From an uncultured Saprospiraceae bacterium (lineage in GTDB: Bacteria > Bacteroidota > Bacteroidia > Chitinophagales > Saprospiraceae), in assembly GCA_937942435.1 (NCBI GenBank), contig CALDEM010000009.1:1-62334 (forward strand): a DNA stretch of 62,334 bases, read 5' to 3'. This document shows positions 46,081-54,780 of this stretch, in pieces; positions within the stretch are counted from its first letter, which is position 1, and the number at the start of each line of letters is the position of its first letter. The translations under genes were made by a program, and so were the position numbers. The notes beneath the pieces are model-generated. The model did not search any database and was not told the DNA's origin. It saw only the letters and a program-made list of their open reading frames with translations.

Positions 46081-46226
46081 ATTTATATCTGATCCTATAA
46101 CGAACTATAACCTAAGTTTAAAGAAATAAACGCTTGGGATATTGTATGTGATGCTTTTTATTGGTCTCTTTGTAAATCAAGAAACAACATTGAGTTATTT
46201 CTTATTTACTCTTGAAGATATCTCTT

Positions 46227-46565
46227 ATGAAAATGTACCATAACCCGCGTTGTCGAAAGAGCAGAGAAACCTTGGCTTTGCTCCAAGAGAATAACCAAGA
46301 TCCAGAACTTATCCTCTATCTCGAAGACATCCCTACTCAAAGCGAATTAAGGGCGGTCATTAAGAAACTCGGAATCAAACCACAAGAACTCATTAGAAAA
46401 GGGGAACAGATCTACAAAAGCGAATACAAAGGCAAGGAACTGACGGATACTCAATGGATAAAAGCAATGGTCAAATATCCAAAGTTGATAGAAAGACCTA
46501 TCGTCATAAAAGGTAAAGAAGCGGTCATTGGTAGACCTCCAGAAAATGTACTATCGCTGCTATAG
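46227..46565 (+). CDS. ArsC/Spx-family reductase (arsenate reductase-like)
   Basis: This 112-residue thioredoxin-fold protein has the active-site motif NPRCRKSRETL with the catalytic C9, and the downstream block LIERPIVIKGKEAVIGRP contains the conserved RP. These match the glutaredoxin-coupled ArsC/YffB group. Arsenate reduction is possible but many relatives have other or unknown roles. The start is ATG 46227; a TTG at 46212 would add five residues. No other arsenic genes are nearby. Confidence 0.86.
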   Translation: MKMYHNPRCRKSRETLALLQENNQDPELILYLEDIPTQSELRAVIKKLGIKPQELIRKGEQIYKSEYKGKELTDTQWIKAMVKYPKLIERPIVIKGKEAVIGRPPENVLSLL

Positions 46566-46586
46566 CTTACCAGCCAAACATGTTCT

Positions 46587-47768
46587 TTAGTACACGCGAC
46601 CCATCATCTCGTGTTCCACTATTGTTCTTTTTAACGCTGCAAAATCCACCTCCCCTTGATGGCTATAGACAATATGGCCGCCTGGCTCTATAAGCATGGT
46701 GTAAGGTAACGCTCCGTTCCATTCAGGGTCAACAGCTTCGATTAAAGCATATTTGTCATCATCTACTGCTATGTAGTTCTGTAGTGCAGACTCTTTACGT
46801 TGTAGAAACTCCAATGCTCGATCTTGATTAGCGATCTTATCGCCAGATATAGATATGAACTCAAAGTCTCTTGCGCCAAACATGCGTTGGATCACTACAA
46901 ACTCTGGATATTCTATTCTGCAAGGAGCACACCAAGTGGCCCAGACATTAATCAATCTAAGTTTTTTACTCGGATTGCTCACGACATCCTTTATACCTGT
47001 TAGTTCTATAGGCTCGAGAGTAACTTCCTTTTCGGCCCATTCTTTATCGACGCGCTCTCGCATGTCAGTCTTCCATCCCCACTTAGTTGAGCAACCAAAC
47101 GTCTTGGTTGTGGGCTCCGTAACCTGCTGTCCAGCCAAGACCTGATCAATCGCTCTACGTATGTCTTCAGCTTGAGCACTACCAGGTTTTTCAGATGGAT
47201 CAATTCTTCCTTTATAGCGCAGCTTGCGATCCTTGTCAAATAAGAAGCAATGTGGCGTGGCAGCAGGGCCATATGCTAAAGAAACCCTTTGGTTGTCACC
47301 ATCATAGAGATATGGAAAGTTGAATCCTGCATCTTTGTTCTTGATCAACATATCTTTGTAAGAATCACCAAGATCAGAATATCCCAGCTCTTCATGTAGT
47401 AGACCTAATGGGCTATTGGGTGATATTGCGATGACTTGGACATCCTTGTTTTTATAATCTGTAGTCAACTTCTTGAGGCGCTCTTCATAAGCTTGGGCTG
47501 TAGGACAGTGATTACAAGTAAATACAATAAGTAAAACTTCTGCAGATGCATAATCTGATAGTTGATGATAATATCCATCTACACCCGGAAGATTAAAGTC
47601 GGGAGCCACTGCACCCAATGCTAAAGTCACTACTTCTTGCTTAGGCACTTTGACAGGCTTGGCAACGAAAAGTTCAGCTGTCTTTTGCTTGACTTTTGAT
47701 TTGTCCACATCTTGCTTACAAGATGAGAGTAAGGCAATAAGTAAAAAAGGAATTAGAATCTTTTTCAT
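46587..47768 (-). CDS. Lipoprotein with two thioredoxin-like domains
   Basis: This 393-residue protein carries a lipobox (LLSSC17) and two TlpA/AhpC-type thioredoxin domains in one chain. The first (about 48-215) has C85-N-H-C88 and a TPHCFLF cis-Pro block. The second (about 250-390) has the WATWCAPC motif (C280/C283) and a LPYTMLI cis-Pro loop. Both are exported and membrane-anchored, so it probably acts in periplasmic thiol redox, for example disulfide reduction or cytochrome maturation. It is on the same strand and 19 bp downstream of the PfkB-type kinase gene, so it may be the last gene of that operon. Confidence 0.88.
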   Translation of the reverse strand: MKKILIPFLLIALLSSCKQDVDKSKVKQKTAELFVAKPVKVPKQEVVTLALGAVAPDFNLPGVDGYYHQLSDYASAEVLLIVFTCNHCPTAQAYEERLKKLTTDYKNKDVQVIAISPNSPLGLLHEELGYSDLGDSYKDMLIKNKDAGFNFPYLYDGDNQRVSLAYGPAATPHCFLFDKDRKLRYKGRIDPSEKPGSAQAEDIRRAIDQVLAGQQVTEPTTKTFGCSTKWGWKTDMRERVDKEWAEKEVTLEPIELTGIKDVVSNPSKKLRLINVWATWCAPCRIEYPEFVVIQRMFGARDFEFISISGDKIANQDRALEFLQRKESALQNYIAVDDDKYALIEAVDPEWNGALPYTMLIEPGGHIVYSHQGEVDFAALKRTIVEHEMMGRVY

Positions 47769-47787
47769 AGCGACCTGATAATAGATT

Positions 47788-48639
47788 CTAAATATACCGA
47801 TTGTTATATAATTGTTGCCTCTCTCTGATCTGGCTAATAACTGGTATAGCGCTTACACCCTTGCCTTCGATGCTCAATGATGCCGCCGCATGCGCGAATG
47901 ACGCTGCTTGATTTATATTATGGATATGTGCATACTCGTATAAAAAAGCAATGCTGAATATATCTCCGGCTCCAGTTAAGTCAACAGGCGTTGATGGGTA
48001 TGAAGGGAAGAAGTAAGTCTCTCCCGATTGAAAAACCTCGGCCCCTTTTGCTCCTTTAGTCAACACTACGATGTCGACTAACTCTATAAGTTGCTTTAAC
48101 AGATCTTTTTCAAATCCAGCAATATCATCATCACTCATAATAATGATATCAAGATTAGAAAATACTGAAAAGTTGGGAAGCGAAGGAACGACAAGACCAT
48201 CCGCTTCAAAATCTCTAAGCCATCCTTGTATCGTTGCGGCTTTGAGTCCTTTGTAATTGGTAAGCACGTGCTCTTCGACTAAAATCTCATCAGTGATCGG
48301 ACAAAGAAAGAGGATGTCGGTTTGGTTTTCTAAGGTCGACTCGCCTACATGTAGATCATCTGCTTTACTATGTAGATACTGAACTCTCCCGGTAGGAGTA
48401 TATGTGTTTTCAAAGATCGTTGTATCGTTGCTTTTTATAATTGTGGAGACTATCTCTAAGTTGTCAAAAGTATCTGCGAATAAAAAGTCTGGGCCATAAC
48501 TGGTCAGTAGTCGTACATATGGACAAAGCATCTTTGCAAATATAGAACAGTAAGAGGCAGTGCCTCCTAGGATATATCCTTCTTGGACTTTGTCGTGGCA
48601 GACATGGCCTATGATTTGGATGCGATTGACTAAGGACAA
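47788..48639 (-). CDS. PfkB-family carbohydrate kinase
   Basis: This 283-residue ribokinase-fold kinase has a GGTASYCS block near residue 25 and the C-terminal DLTGAGDIFS motif, with the catalytic Asp of GAGD. Substrate unknown (sugar or nucleoside-like). Translation starts at TTG 48639: the family N-terminus (RIQIIGHVCHDKV) follows directly and no ATG is near. The start overlaps the end of the cytochrome c gene by 10 bp, so translation is coupled. Confidence 0.85.
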   Translation of the reverse strand: MSLVNRIQIIGHVCHDKVQEGYILGGTASYCSIFAKMLCPYVRLLTSYGPDFLFADTFDNLEIVSTIIKSNDTTIFENTYTPTGRVQYLHSKADDLHVGESTLENQTDILFLCPITDEILVEEHVLTNYKGLKAATIQGWLRDFEADGLVVPSLPNFSVFSNLDIIIMSDDDIAGFEKDLLKQLIELVDIVVLTKGAKGAEVFQSGETYFFPSYPSTPVDLTGAGDIFSIAFLYEYAHIHNINQAASFAHAAASLSIEGKGVSAIPVISQIRERQQLYNNRYI

Positions 48640-49004
48640 GTTTCTATTTGTTCTCTTATAGATGTGATAGGCAAGATACTTTGATCACCCCACTCATGAC
48701 TAAGATAATTAATCAGATTGCTTATCTCTGCTTCTCGTAGATTACTAAATGAAGGCATGACTACAGTCGACAGGTGGCTACTCTGTCTTCCTGTTCTTAT
48801 CAAGCATGTCAGCTCATCTAACTTACCATATAGGTAGACAGACTTCTGCAACGATGGATATATTTGGCCCAGACCGTTACCATCATCCATATGACAATTA
48901 CTACAAAGTGCCTTATAGATCCGCTTGCCCTGTGTATACTTCTCTGTTTGACAAGAGAGACATATTGAGATCAAAAGTATGAGAACGACAATAGCCTTAT
49001 TCAT
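48630..49004 (-). CDS. Lipoprotein c-type cytochrome
   Basis: This 124-residue small monohaem cytochrome c has a lipobox (CLSC18), the haem-binding motif C34-S-N-C37-H38 and a probable axial methionine M83 in VVMPSF. This is the layout of class I cytochromes of respiratory chains and cbb3-type partners. It is anchored on the periplasmic side. It overlaps the SCO gene by 8 bp upstream and the kinase gene by 10 bp downstream, so all are one transcription unit. Confidence 0.92.
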   Translation of the reverse strand: MNKAIVVLILLISICLSCQTEKYTQGKRIYKALCSNCHMDDGNGLGQIYPSLQKSVYLYGKLDELTCLIRTGRQSSHLSTVVMPSFSNLREAEISNLINYLSHEWGDQSILPITSIREQIETCP

Positions 49005-49623
49005 AAGTGCCTCGTAAGTAGTCTATTGTTTTTATAAACTGAGTGACTGACTCTGGGTCCATGCCGTCGCAAAATCCCCGAATTTTAGCATCCTTGTCAA
49101 GAAGGATGATCTTGCCACTGTGGTCAAATCCACCTGGTGCATCTTCATCTTCGAGCGCTGCGACAAAGTAGTCTTCGTTGGCGATCTCTATGACATCGTC
49201 CTTTGGTCCTCTTAAGAAGTGCCATAGATCGTGATTAGCACCGATCTTCTCAGCATACTCTCTCAGGACAGGTATACTATCTCTTTTTGGATCTACAGTG
49301 TGAGAGATGAGCATGACGTCTCCATAGTCAGCTACATGATCCTGTATCCGCTTCATCTGGGCTGCAACATATGGACATATGGATGGGCATGATGTGAAGA
49401 AAAAATCCACAACATGGATTTTGTTTTTGTAAGTCGCATTCGTGACCTGCTCGCCATTTTGATTAGTAAAAGAAAACGGTCGGATCTTATGGATGATCTC
49501 ATTGCCATCGGGGTCAACTCGATCACCTATAAACGGAAGAGGCCCGATATCACCTTTGCTGCACGAGCTTAAGCCTACTAAGAGGATAACAGCTCCTAAG
49601 ATTATGAAGTATATTTTATTCAT
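48997..49623 (-). CDS. SCO family copper chaperone lipoprotein
   Basis: This 208-residue SCO1/SenC-type protein has a lipobox (GLSSC21). The copper-binding CxxxC is C79-P-S-I-C83 and the third ligand is H168 in FDHSGK. The SHTVDPKRDS block with D111 and D115 is typical. SCO proteins deliver copper to cytochrome c oxidase CuA or reduce its cysteines. Immediately upstream of the cytochrome c gene, with an 8-bp overlap. Confidence 0.93.
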   Translation of the reverse strand: MNKIYFIILGAVILLVGLSSCSKGDIGPLPFIGDRVDPDGNEIIHKIRPFSFTNQNGEQVTNATYKNKIHVVDFFFTSCPSICPYVAAQMKRIQDHVADYGDVMLISHTVDPKRDSIPVLREYAEKIGANHDLWHFLRGPKDDVIEIANEDYFVAALEDEDAPGGFDHSGKIILLDKDAKIRGFCDGMDPESVTQFIKTIDYLRGTYE

Positions 49624-49624
49624 G

Positions 49625-50023
49625 CTATTGCAAATATTTTTTTGCGTTATCGATAGAATTTAACATCGCGTTTTGCATCTCTTTAACGTCGACCATCTGT
49701 TGGTTAAGATAAGCTTTATAGTTTTCGTCAGATGTACTTGGCTTATCATAACCAGCCATCCAGTCCATCATAGCTTCATCAGCATCTTCGAGCCTTTTTA
49801 TTAATATCTGTACCTCCTCTGATCCAGAAGACTTCTTTAGTTCTTTTTTAAGTTGGTAGATATCTTTCATGAGCGGCATCACTTCGTCATGTATCACCAT
49901 AATCTCATCATGTTTTTGGTTGATCTCCAATTGCTCTGGAGTGGGTGGTTTGCACTGGTTCAATGAAAGAACCAGAACAGCTAAGGTTATTATCTGCTTA
50001 CAAACAAATGATCTTTTGCTCAT
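49625..50023 (-). CDS. Small helical lipoprotein of unknown function
   Basis: This 132-residue protein has a signal peptide with a cysteine at residue 24 (LSLNQC), a borderline lipobox. The mature part is almost wholly helical and charged, with HDEIMVIHDEVMPLMKDI and DADEAMMDWMAGYD blocks that recur in a Bacteroidota-specific family. It lies 1 bp from the SCO gene and is first of the cytochrome operon. Suggested role: accessory to copper/haem protein assembly, by association only. Confidence 0.75.
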   Translation of the reverse strand: MSKRSFVCKQIITLAVLVLSLNQCKPPTPEQLEINQKHDEIMVIHDEVMPLMKDIYQLKKELKKSSGSEEVQILIKRLEDADEAMMDWMAGYDKPSTSDENYKAYLNQQMVDVKEMQNAMLNSIDNAKKYLQ

Positions 50024-50047
50024 GATTTATACTTTAGCGATATAGGA

Positions 50048-50055
50048 CAAAATTA
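50048..50055 (-). promoter_or_regulatory. Candidate -7 element (TAATTTTG) of the lipoprotein-SCO-cytochrome operon
   Basis: TAATTTTG fits TAnnTTTG on the minus strand, 24 bp upstream of the ATG at 50023. A TTTG at 50074-50071 lies 15 nt away, slightly closer than the usual 17-23. Confidence 0.4.
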
Positions 50056-50112
50056 ATCTTTATCGAAGTACAAACTCTTTAAAGAATATTGTGTTTATCC
50101 TTTAGAACAAGT

Positions 50113-51546
50113 ATGAATAAGAAGAGAGTCATCGTTTGGTTTCGCAGTGATCTAAGAGTTCATGATAATGAGGCTTTGCATGATGCGCTTAGTTCTGGTG
50201 GAGAAGTATATCCAGTCTATGTTTTTGATATACGGACCTTTAAGGGGACGACCTCATATGGTTTACCCAAAACAGGTAAGTTTAGAGCTCGATTTATCCA
50301 GCAATCAGTAAGGCAACTCAAAGAGTCATTACAGTCATTAGGTACAGACCTGATCGTAAGAACGGGACATCCTGAAGATGAGGTATTTGCATTAGCGAAG
50401 CAATTAAAAACCAGTTGGGTGTTTTGTAATCGTGAGCGGATGGACGAAGAGCTGAAGGTGCAAGATGCACTAGAAGGACACCTGTGGGAAGTAGGTCAAG
50501 AGGTTAGATATTCGCGGGGCAAGATGTTATACTACACTTCGGATCTTCCTTTTCCAATTACACATACGCCTGAGTCTTTTACTCAGTTTAGAAAGGAGGT
50601 TGAGAAGATTGTTCAGATTAGAGAACCTATCCCAGTTCCTGAGGAGATCGCAAAGTTTGGACAAGATATAGATATAGGTACCATACCTTCTTTGTCGGAT
50701 TGGGGCTTTACTGATGAAGATATCGCGTCTCTCGATTGTGTGCACATGGCTGGAGGAGAAAAACCCGCATTGCAGCGACTCCAATATTATCTCTGGGGTA
50801 CGGATAGTGCTGCTACATATAAAGAAACACGTAATCAGCTTTTAGGGCAAGATTACTCGACACGCCTATCTTTATATTTGGCACATGGATGCCTGTCTCC
50901 CAAAGTGATCATCCATGAATTGAAAAAGTATGAAGCGGAGCGTTCTAAAAATGAGAGTACGTATCATATCTTTTTTGAGTTGTTATGGCGGGACTTCTTT
51001 AGACTGATGGGGAAGAAGCATGGTAATGACATATTTAAAAAGGGTGGTATAAAAAGAGAACTGAGAGAGGATCTAACTGAGGACGAGTCTTTATTTAGAA
51101 TCTGGTGTGAAGGACGTACAGGGATGCCTTTTGTTGATGCAGCTATGATAGAGCTCAATTCAACTGGTTATATGTCTAATCGCTCAAGACAAAATGTGGC
51201 AAGTTTCTTAGTCAATGACTTAAAGCTTAACTGGCAGATGGGTGCTGAGTATTTTGAGTCTCAGCTTATAGATTACGATCCTTGTAGCAACTATGGAAAC
51301 TGGAATTATATCGCTGGCATAGGCAATGACCCAAGAGAAGGAAGATACTTTAATATGATCACACAGGCCAAGCGCTATGATCCTGATGGTAGCTTTGTAA
51401 AGCATTGGATACCTGCATTAGCAGATGTGCCTTCGGACAAAGTCCATCAACCCTATCTATTGAGTACGGAAGATCAGAAGTCATACAACTGTGTGCTTCA
51501 AAAGGACTATCCTGATCTGTGTATAAAAAAAGAACTCTATAATTAA
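50113..51546 (+). CDS. DASH-type cryptochrome/photolyase
   Basis: This 477-residue flavoprotein of the cryptochrome/photolyase family has an N-terminal Rossmann antenna domain (about 1-165, VIVWFRSDLRVHDNEAL) and a C-terminal FAD-binding helical domain. In the latter, YSTRLSLYLAHGCLSP, ELLWRDFFR, RSRQNVASFLVNDL and the DASH-typical NWNYIAGIGNDPREGR are seen. DASH proteins repair cyclobutane dimers in single-stranded DNA and may signal blue light. I chose the ATG at 50113; a TTG at 50089 would add eight residues. The gene is divergent from the lipoprotein operon. Confidence 0.93.
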   Translation: MNKKRVIVWFRSDLRVHDNEALHDALSSGGEVYPVYVFDIRTFKGTTSYGLPKTGKFRARFIQQSVRQLKESLQSLGTDLIVRTGHPEDEVFALAKQLKTSWVFCNRERMDEELKVQDALEGHLWEVGQEVRYSRGKMLYYTSDLPFPITHTPESFTQFRKEVEKIVQIREPIPVPEEIAKFGQDIDIGTIPSLSDWGFTDEDIASLDCVHMAGGEKPALQRLQYYLWGTDSAATYKETRNQLLGQDYSTRLSLYLAHGCLSPKVIIHELKKYEAERSKNESTYHIFFELLWRDFFRLMGKKHGNDIFKKGGIKRELREDLTEDESLFRIWCEGRTGMPFVDAAMIELNSTGYMSNRSRQNVASFLVNDLKLNWQMGAEYFESQLIDYDPCSNYGNWNYIAGIGNDPREGRYFNMITQAKRYDPDGSFVKHWIPALADVPSDKVHQPYLLSTEDQKSYNCVLQKDYPDLCIKKELYN

Positions 51547-51549
51547 TAC

Positions 51550-52956
51550 TTAGTAGTTGATCAGATAGATACTATCTACATTCAGTCTTTTCTCCAGATA
51601 TGCCGATAGTCTTTTGTTATTCTCCTCTTGAGCAAGAGCCCCTCTTTTCCAATTAACCATCAAAGTTGGCAGATCATGAGATGTATTAGAAAAGTTAGTA
51701 TTGTGGATGTTGGCTAAGCCAAATTTTTTTATATCAGGATAAAGTGCTTTGACTTCGTCTCGTATCTGATCAAATGTTAGGCTGTCGATATGAGCGTCTT
51801 GGTAATAAGAAATCAACTGATCATTGGTAATCTTTTCTTTTTGACTTTTTTCTAATTCGGCTGTAATGGTCTGTAGATTTTCTTCTATCAGTTCTACATC
51901 GTCTAACTTGACCTCAGAGGTAGAGATAACTTTTATGTGGAAGTCTTTTAGCCCTAACCCAGCTAAACATTCTTCATATCCAGGCACCTGTTCTTCAGAA
52001 ATCACATCACCGTATACTTTTAGATATAAGGTAAGGTGTCCTGTTTCTTTAGATATCCCATGATGATAACTGTCAAGATATATTTCATTTTCTTTTAGGC
52101 ACTCTTTTTTAAATGTGTTCAAGCCTGTCTTTAGATTATGATCATGCAATACATCCTTGAAGATTAAGTAGCTAGGTATGATTAATGCTAGACTTGAACA
52201 AATGATCAGAGCAATGTTAAGTCGCTCTTTTTTTAGATCTAAGTAGTGGCGATATGGAAAATCTAAATACCGAACAATTAGATAAGTAGATAAGGCTACG
52301 AAAAATGTGTTTAAAAAGAATAAAAAGAAAGATGCAGAAGCTGTTTCCCACTCTCCATGTGCAAGTCCAAAACCCGTAACACATAGTGGAGGCATCAACG
52401 CGGTAGCAATCGCAACACCTGGAAGGGTAGTAGACACGTCCTTTCGTGCGATACTGATGATGCCAGCAAATCCGCCAAAGATAGCAACGAAGATATCTAA
52501 GAATGTAGGCGTTGTTCTTGCAGAAATCTCAGATGTGAGCTCATCAAAAGGTGTTAGTTCAAAATATATATAACTTGTAAGAACTGCAATAACAATCGCA
52601 ATCGCAAAATGAGAAAGTGAATTACGCAGTGTCACCATGTCATTAATCCCTATTGATACACCGATGCCAAGTATCGGAGACATGAGAGGGGATATCAACA
52701 TGGCACCAATGATCAATGCTTGAGAGTTCTGACTTAGCCCGATAGATGCTATAACAATAGAACACATAAGCATCCAAGCATTAGCACCTGCTAGCGAAGA
52801 ATTTTTCTTTATATCTGCTATGGTAGCTTGAGCGTCAACACCTTTTTTAAGGTCTATGACATCTGCTAAGTATGATTTTAGGTATTTCGGTATCTCCGAA
52901 AACTTAAATAGTAGAGGTTCTCCTTGTGTAGTGTTGCCCTTCTTAGGCGAGGTCAT
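51550..52956 (-). CDS. DUF389 family membrane protein
   Basis: This 468-residue protein contains the DUF389 transmembrane core (about residues 50-260) with six or so helices. Blocks include SSLAGANAWMLMCSIVIAS, LIIGAMLISPLMSPILG and ATALMPPLCVTGFG. A soluble, acidic C-terminal half (about 275-468) follows. Function of DUF389 is not established. It starts inside the last codons of the LolD-like ATPase gene (14-bp overlap), so the two are translated together, an unusual pairing. Confidence 0.85.
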   Translation of the reverse strand: MTSPKKGNTTQGEPLLFKFSEIPKYLKSYLADVIDLKKGVDAQATIADIKKNSSLAGANAWMLMCSIVIASIGLSQNSQALIIGAMLISPLMSPILGIGVSIGINDMVTLRNSLSHFAIAIVIAVLTSYIYFELTPFDELTSEISARTTPTFLDIFVAIFGGFAGIISIARKDVSTTLPGVAIATALMPPLCVTGFGLAHGEWETASASFFLFFLNTFFVALSTYLIVRYLDFPYRHYLDLKKERLNIALIICSSLALIIPSYLIFKDVLHDHNLKTGLNTFKKECLKENEIYLDSYHHGISKETGHLTLYLKVYGDVISEEQVPGYEECLAGLGLKDFHIKVISTSEVKLDDVELIEENLQTITAELEKSQKEKITNDQLISYYQDAHIDSLTFDQIRDEVKALYPDIKKFGLANIHNTNFSNTSHDLPTLMVNWKRGALAQEENNKRLSAYLEKRLNVDSIYLINY

Positions 52957-53605
52957 GAGCTAGCTGTTTGTTACTAAGGACCAGTGTCCTGTCACAGCGA
53001 CTTGCAATATCCTTACTATGCGTCACTAAGACAAAAGTCTGATTATAATCTCTACGCAACTTAAGCAATAATTGAAATAAATCCTCAGAAGTATGATCGT
53101 CAAGATTGCCTGTTGGTTCGTCCGCAAAGACAATGTCTGGCTTGTTGATCAGTGATCTTGCAATAGCGACTCTCTGTTGTTCTCCACCAGATAGTTCATT
53201 GGGTTTGTGAGTCAGTCTACTGTCAAGACCAAGGTAGGCTAATAACTCCTTAGCTCTTGCAATAGTCTCATCTTCATCTTTACCATAGATGAATGCAGGG
53301 AGACAAACATTTTCTAATGCTGTGAACTCTGCTAACAAGTGATGAAACTGAAAGATGAAACCTATCCTTTGATTGCGAAAGTTGGCTAACTCTCTTTCGT
53401 TAAGACTTGTTATATCCGTGCCCGAGATTGAGATGGTACCTGAGTCAGGTGTGTCCAATGTACCCAAGATATGTAAGAGTGTACTTTTGCCACTTCCACT
53501 TTTGCCCACGATAGCGGCTATCTCATTTTGCTTGATCTCGATATCGAGATTATCAAGCACATTGAGATTTCCATAAGACTTTGATATGTTCTTACCTATG
53601 AGCAT
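52943..53605 (-). CDS. ABC transporter ATP-binding protein (LolD/MacB-like)
   Basis: This 220-residue ABC ATPase has Walker A GKSGSGKST (near 35-43), Q-loop, signature LSGGEQQRVAIARSL, Walker B IVFADEPTGNLD and the H-loop THSKD. Best resemblance is to the LolD/MacB/FtsE group that powers lipoprotein release or efflux. I chose ATG 53605; a TTG at 53614 adds three residues. No permease gene is adjacent; the overlapping DUF389 gene is the only neighbour on the strand. Confidence 0.9.
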   Translation of the reverse strand: MLIGKNISKSYGNLNVLDNLDIEIKQNEIAAIVGKSGSGKSTLLHILGTLDTPDSGTISISGTDITSLNERELANFRNQRIGFIFQFHHLLAEFTALENVCLPAFIYGKDEDETIARAKELLAYLGLDSRLTHKPNELSGGEQQRVAIARSLINKPDIVFADEPTGNLDDHTSEDLFQLLLKLRRDYNQTFVLVTHSKDIASRCDRTLVLSNKQLAHDLA

Positions 53606-53631
53606 GGGGTACAATTAAAAACGGGACAAAT

Positions 53632-53639
53632 CAAAGATA
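53632..53639 (-). promoter_or_regulatory. -7 element (TATCTTTG) of the ABC-DUF389 operon
   Basis: TATCTTTG on the minus strand is an exact TAnnTTTG match, 26 bp from the ATG at 53605. No convincing -33 TTTG is seen. Confidence 0.4.
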
Positions 53640-53779
53640 CAATAAACATTATATTAAAGAAATATTTAATATGTAGTTTATTGTCCTTTAACACATATCC
53701 TAAGTGAAATGCGAAATTTTAGCTATTACGAATACTAATTGGGTGGGTAAACCCTTGATTTATGAAGGATAGCTAAATC

Positions 53780-54358
53780 TTAGAACTTTAAGTATCCAAA
53801 AAGAGTGAGGTTACCATTAGTCGTTTTGAATGCTCCACTGATCTGTTCTTCTTTTGCGATATTAGAAAGACTATTACTATAGTTTATGCCAACTCCTAAA
53901 CCTTGCAACTCTATGGCTCCTCCAAAGTTGATCCCCCAATCAGACTTGTTTAAACGATCATCCAAGTTGTCCACAAATCCTGAGCTCGTATTGAGCAGAT
54001 ATCCAAAGTATGGACCAGCCTCACCAATTATACTGAATGCATCTCCACCTATCTTAAGTGCTAGATTGACTGGCACTTCAAGGTAGTGTAGATTAGTGTT
54101 GCCGGTTGCTCCGGAAGTTTCTCCTTTTCCACCCTTAACGTGATAAAGTAACGCAGGGCGTAGTCTCAGTCCCGCCAAAACAAAGTCTCCTTGCAGTCCA
54201 AGATGATAACCAATTTTGGATCCCGATCCAAAATCAACATTACTGCCGTCAACTGAAACATTAGAATAATTGAGACCTCCTCGTACGGCCACTTGGCTAT
54301 AAACAAAGGTAGAAAAGAGTAAGAAAGACATTAGTGCAAAAAATCTAAGGATGTTCAT
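53780..54358 (-). CDS. Outer membrane beta-barrel protein (PorT/OmpX-like)
   Basis: This 192-residue protein has a signal peptide (MNILRFFALMSFLLFSTFVYSQ). An alternating hydrophobic pattern of about eight strands follows, starting VAVRGGLNYSNVSV and ending in LTLFGYLKF with the aromatic C-terminus of outer-membrane proteins. It fits the small-barrel family common in Bacteroidota. Role (structure, adhesion, porin) unknown. It is divergent from the GT4 gene across 422 bp without genes. Confidence 0.82.
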   Translation of the reverse strand: MNILRFFALMSFLLFSTFVYSQVAVRGGLNYSNVSVDGSNVDFGSGSKIGYHLGLQGDFVLAGLRLRPALLYHVKGGKGETSGATGNTNLHYLEVPVNLALKIGGDAFSIIGEAGPYFGYLLNTSSGFVDNLDDRLNKSDWGINFGGAIELQGLGVGINYSNSLSNIAKEEQISGAFKTTNGNLTLFGYLKF

Positions 54359-54780
54359 CTCTTTGTGTTTTGATTGAAGTAATTTTTCAAGATCACAGAT
54401 TAAGAACTGACTTATAGTGAAGCCGACAGTGATTATAGCTGTGATACTATCGAAACGAATAAAACGAGATGGATAAGGTTATTCTTGTGTTAAGGCGATT
54501 TAGTTTTTGGAGCATTGCCTTCTTGCAATTGGTATACTGATAAACAAGGCTGCTTCTTGTCAGTGTTTTATATCAGAAGGAGACTTTGGGTTTCGTCTTA
54601 CTTGGCGTGATATTAAGACTATTGCGTTGAAGATCATTCGTTCGTGCTCAACTCTATTATGAGGTAGAAAAAATAAGAATATTAGGCAGGTACCTCAACT
54701 TAATGTATCATGGAATCGCTAAACAACTCGAAAGCAACTAAAAGAAAATATGTAATATTTCCTTTGCACTTTTGTGGTAA
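54359..54780 (+). other. 422-bp region without genes between the barrel and GT4 genes
   Basis: I find no ORF with coding character, tRNA or repeat here. Near the end, TTTCCTTTGCAC (about 54758-54770) and CACTTTTG (54768-54775) loosely resemble a -7 element a few bases before the GTG start, so transcription of the glycosyltransferases may begin close to the start codon. Confidence 0.4.
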
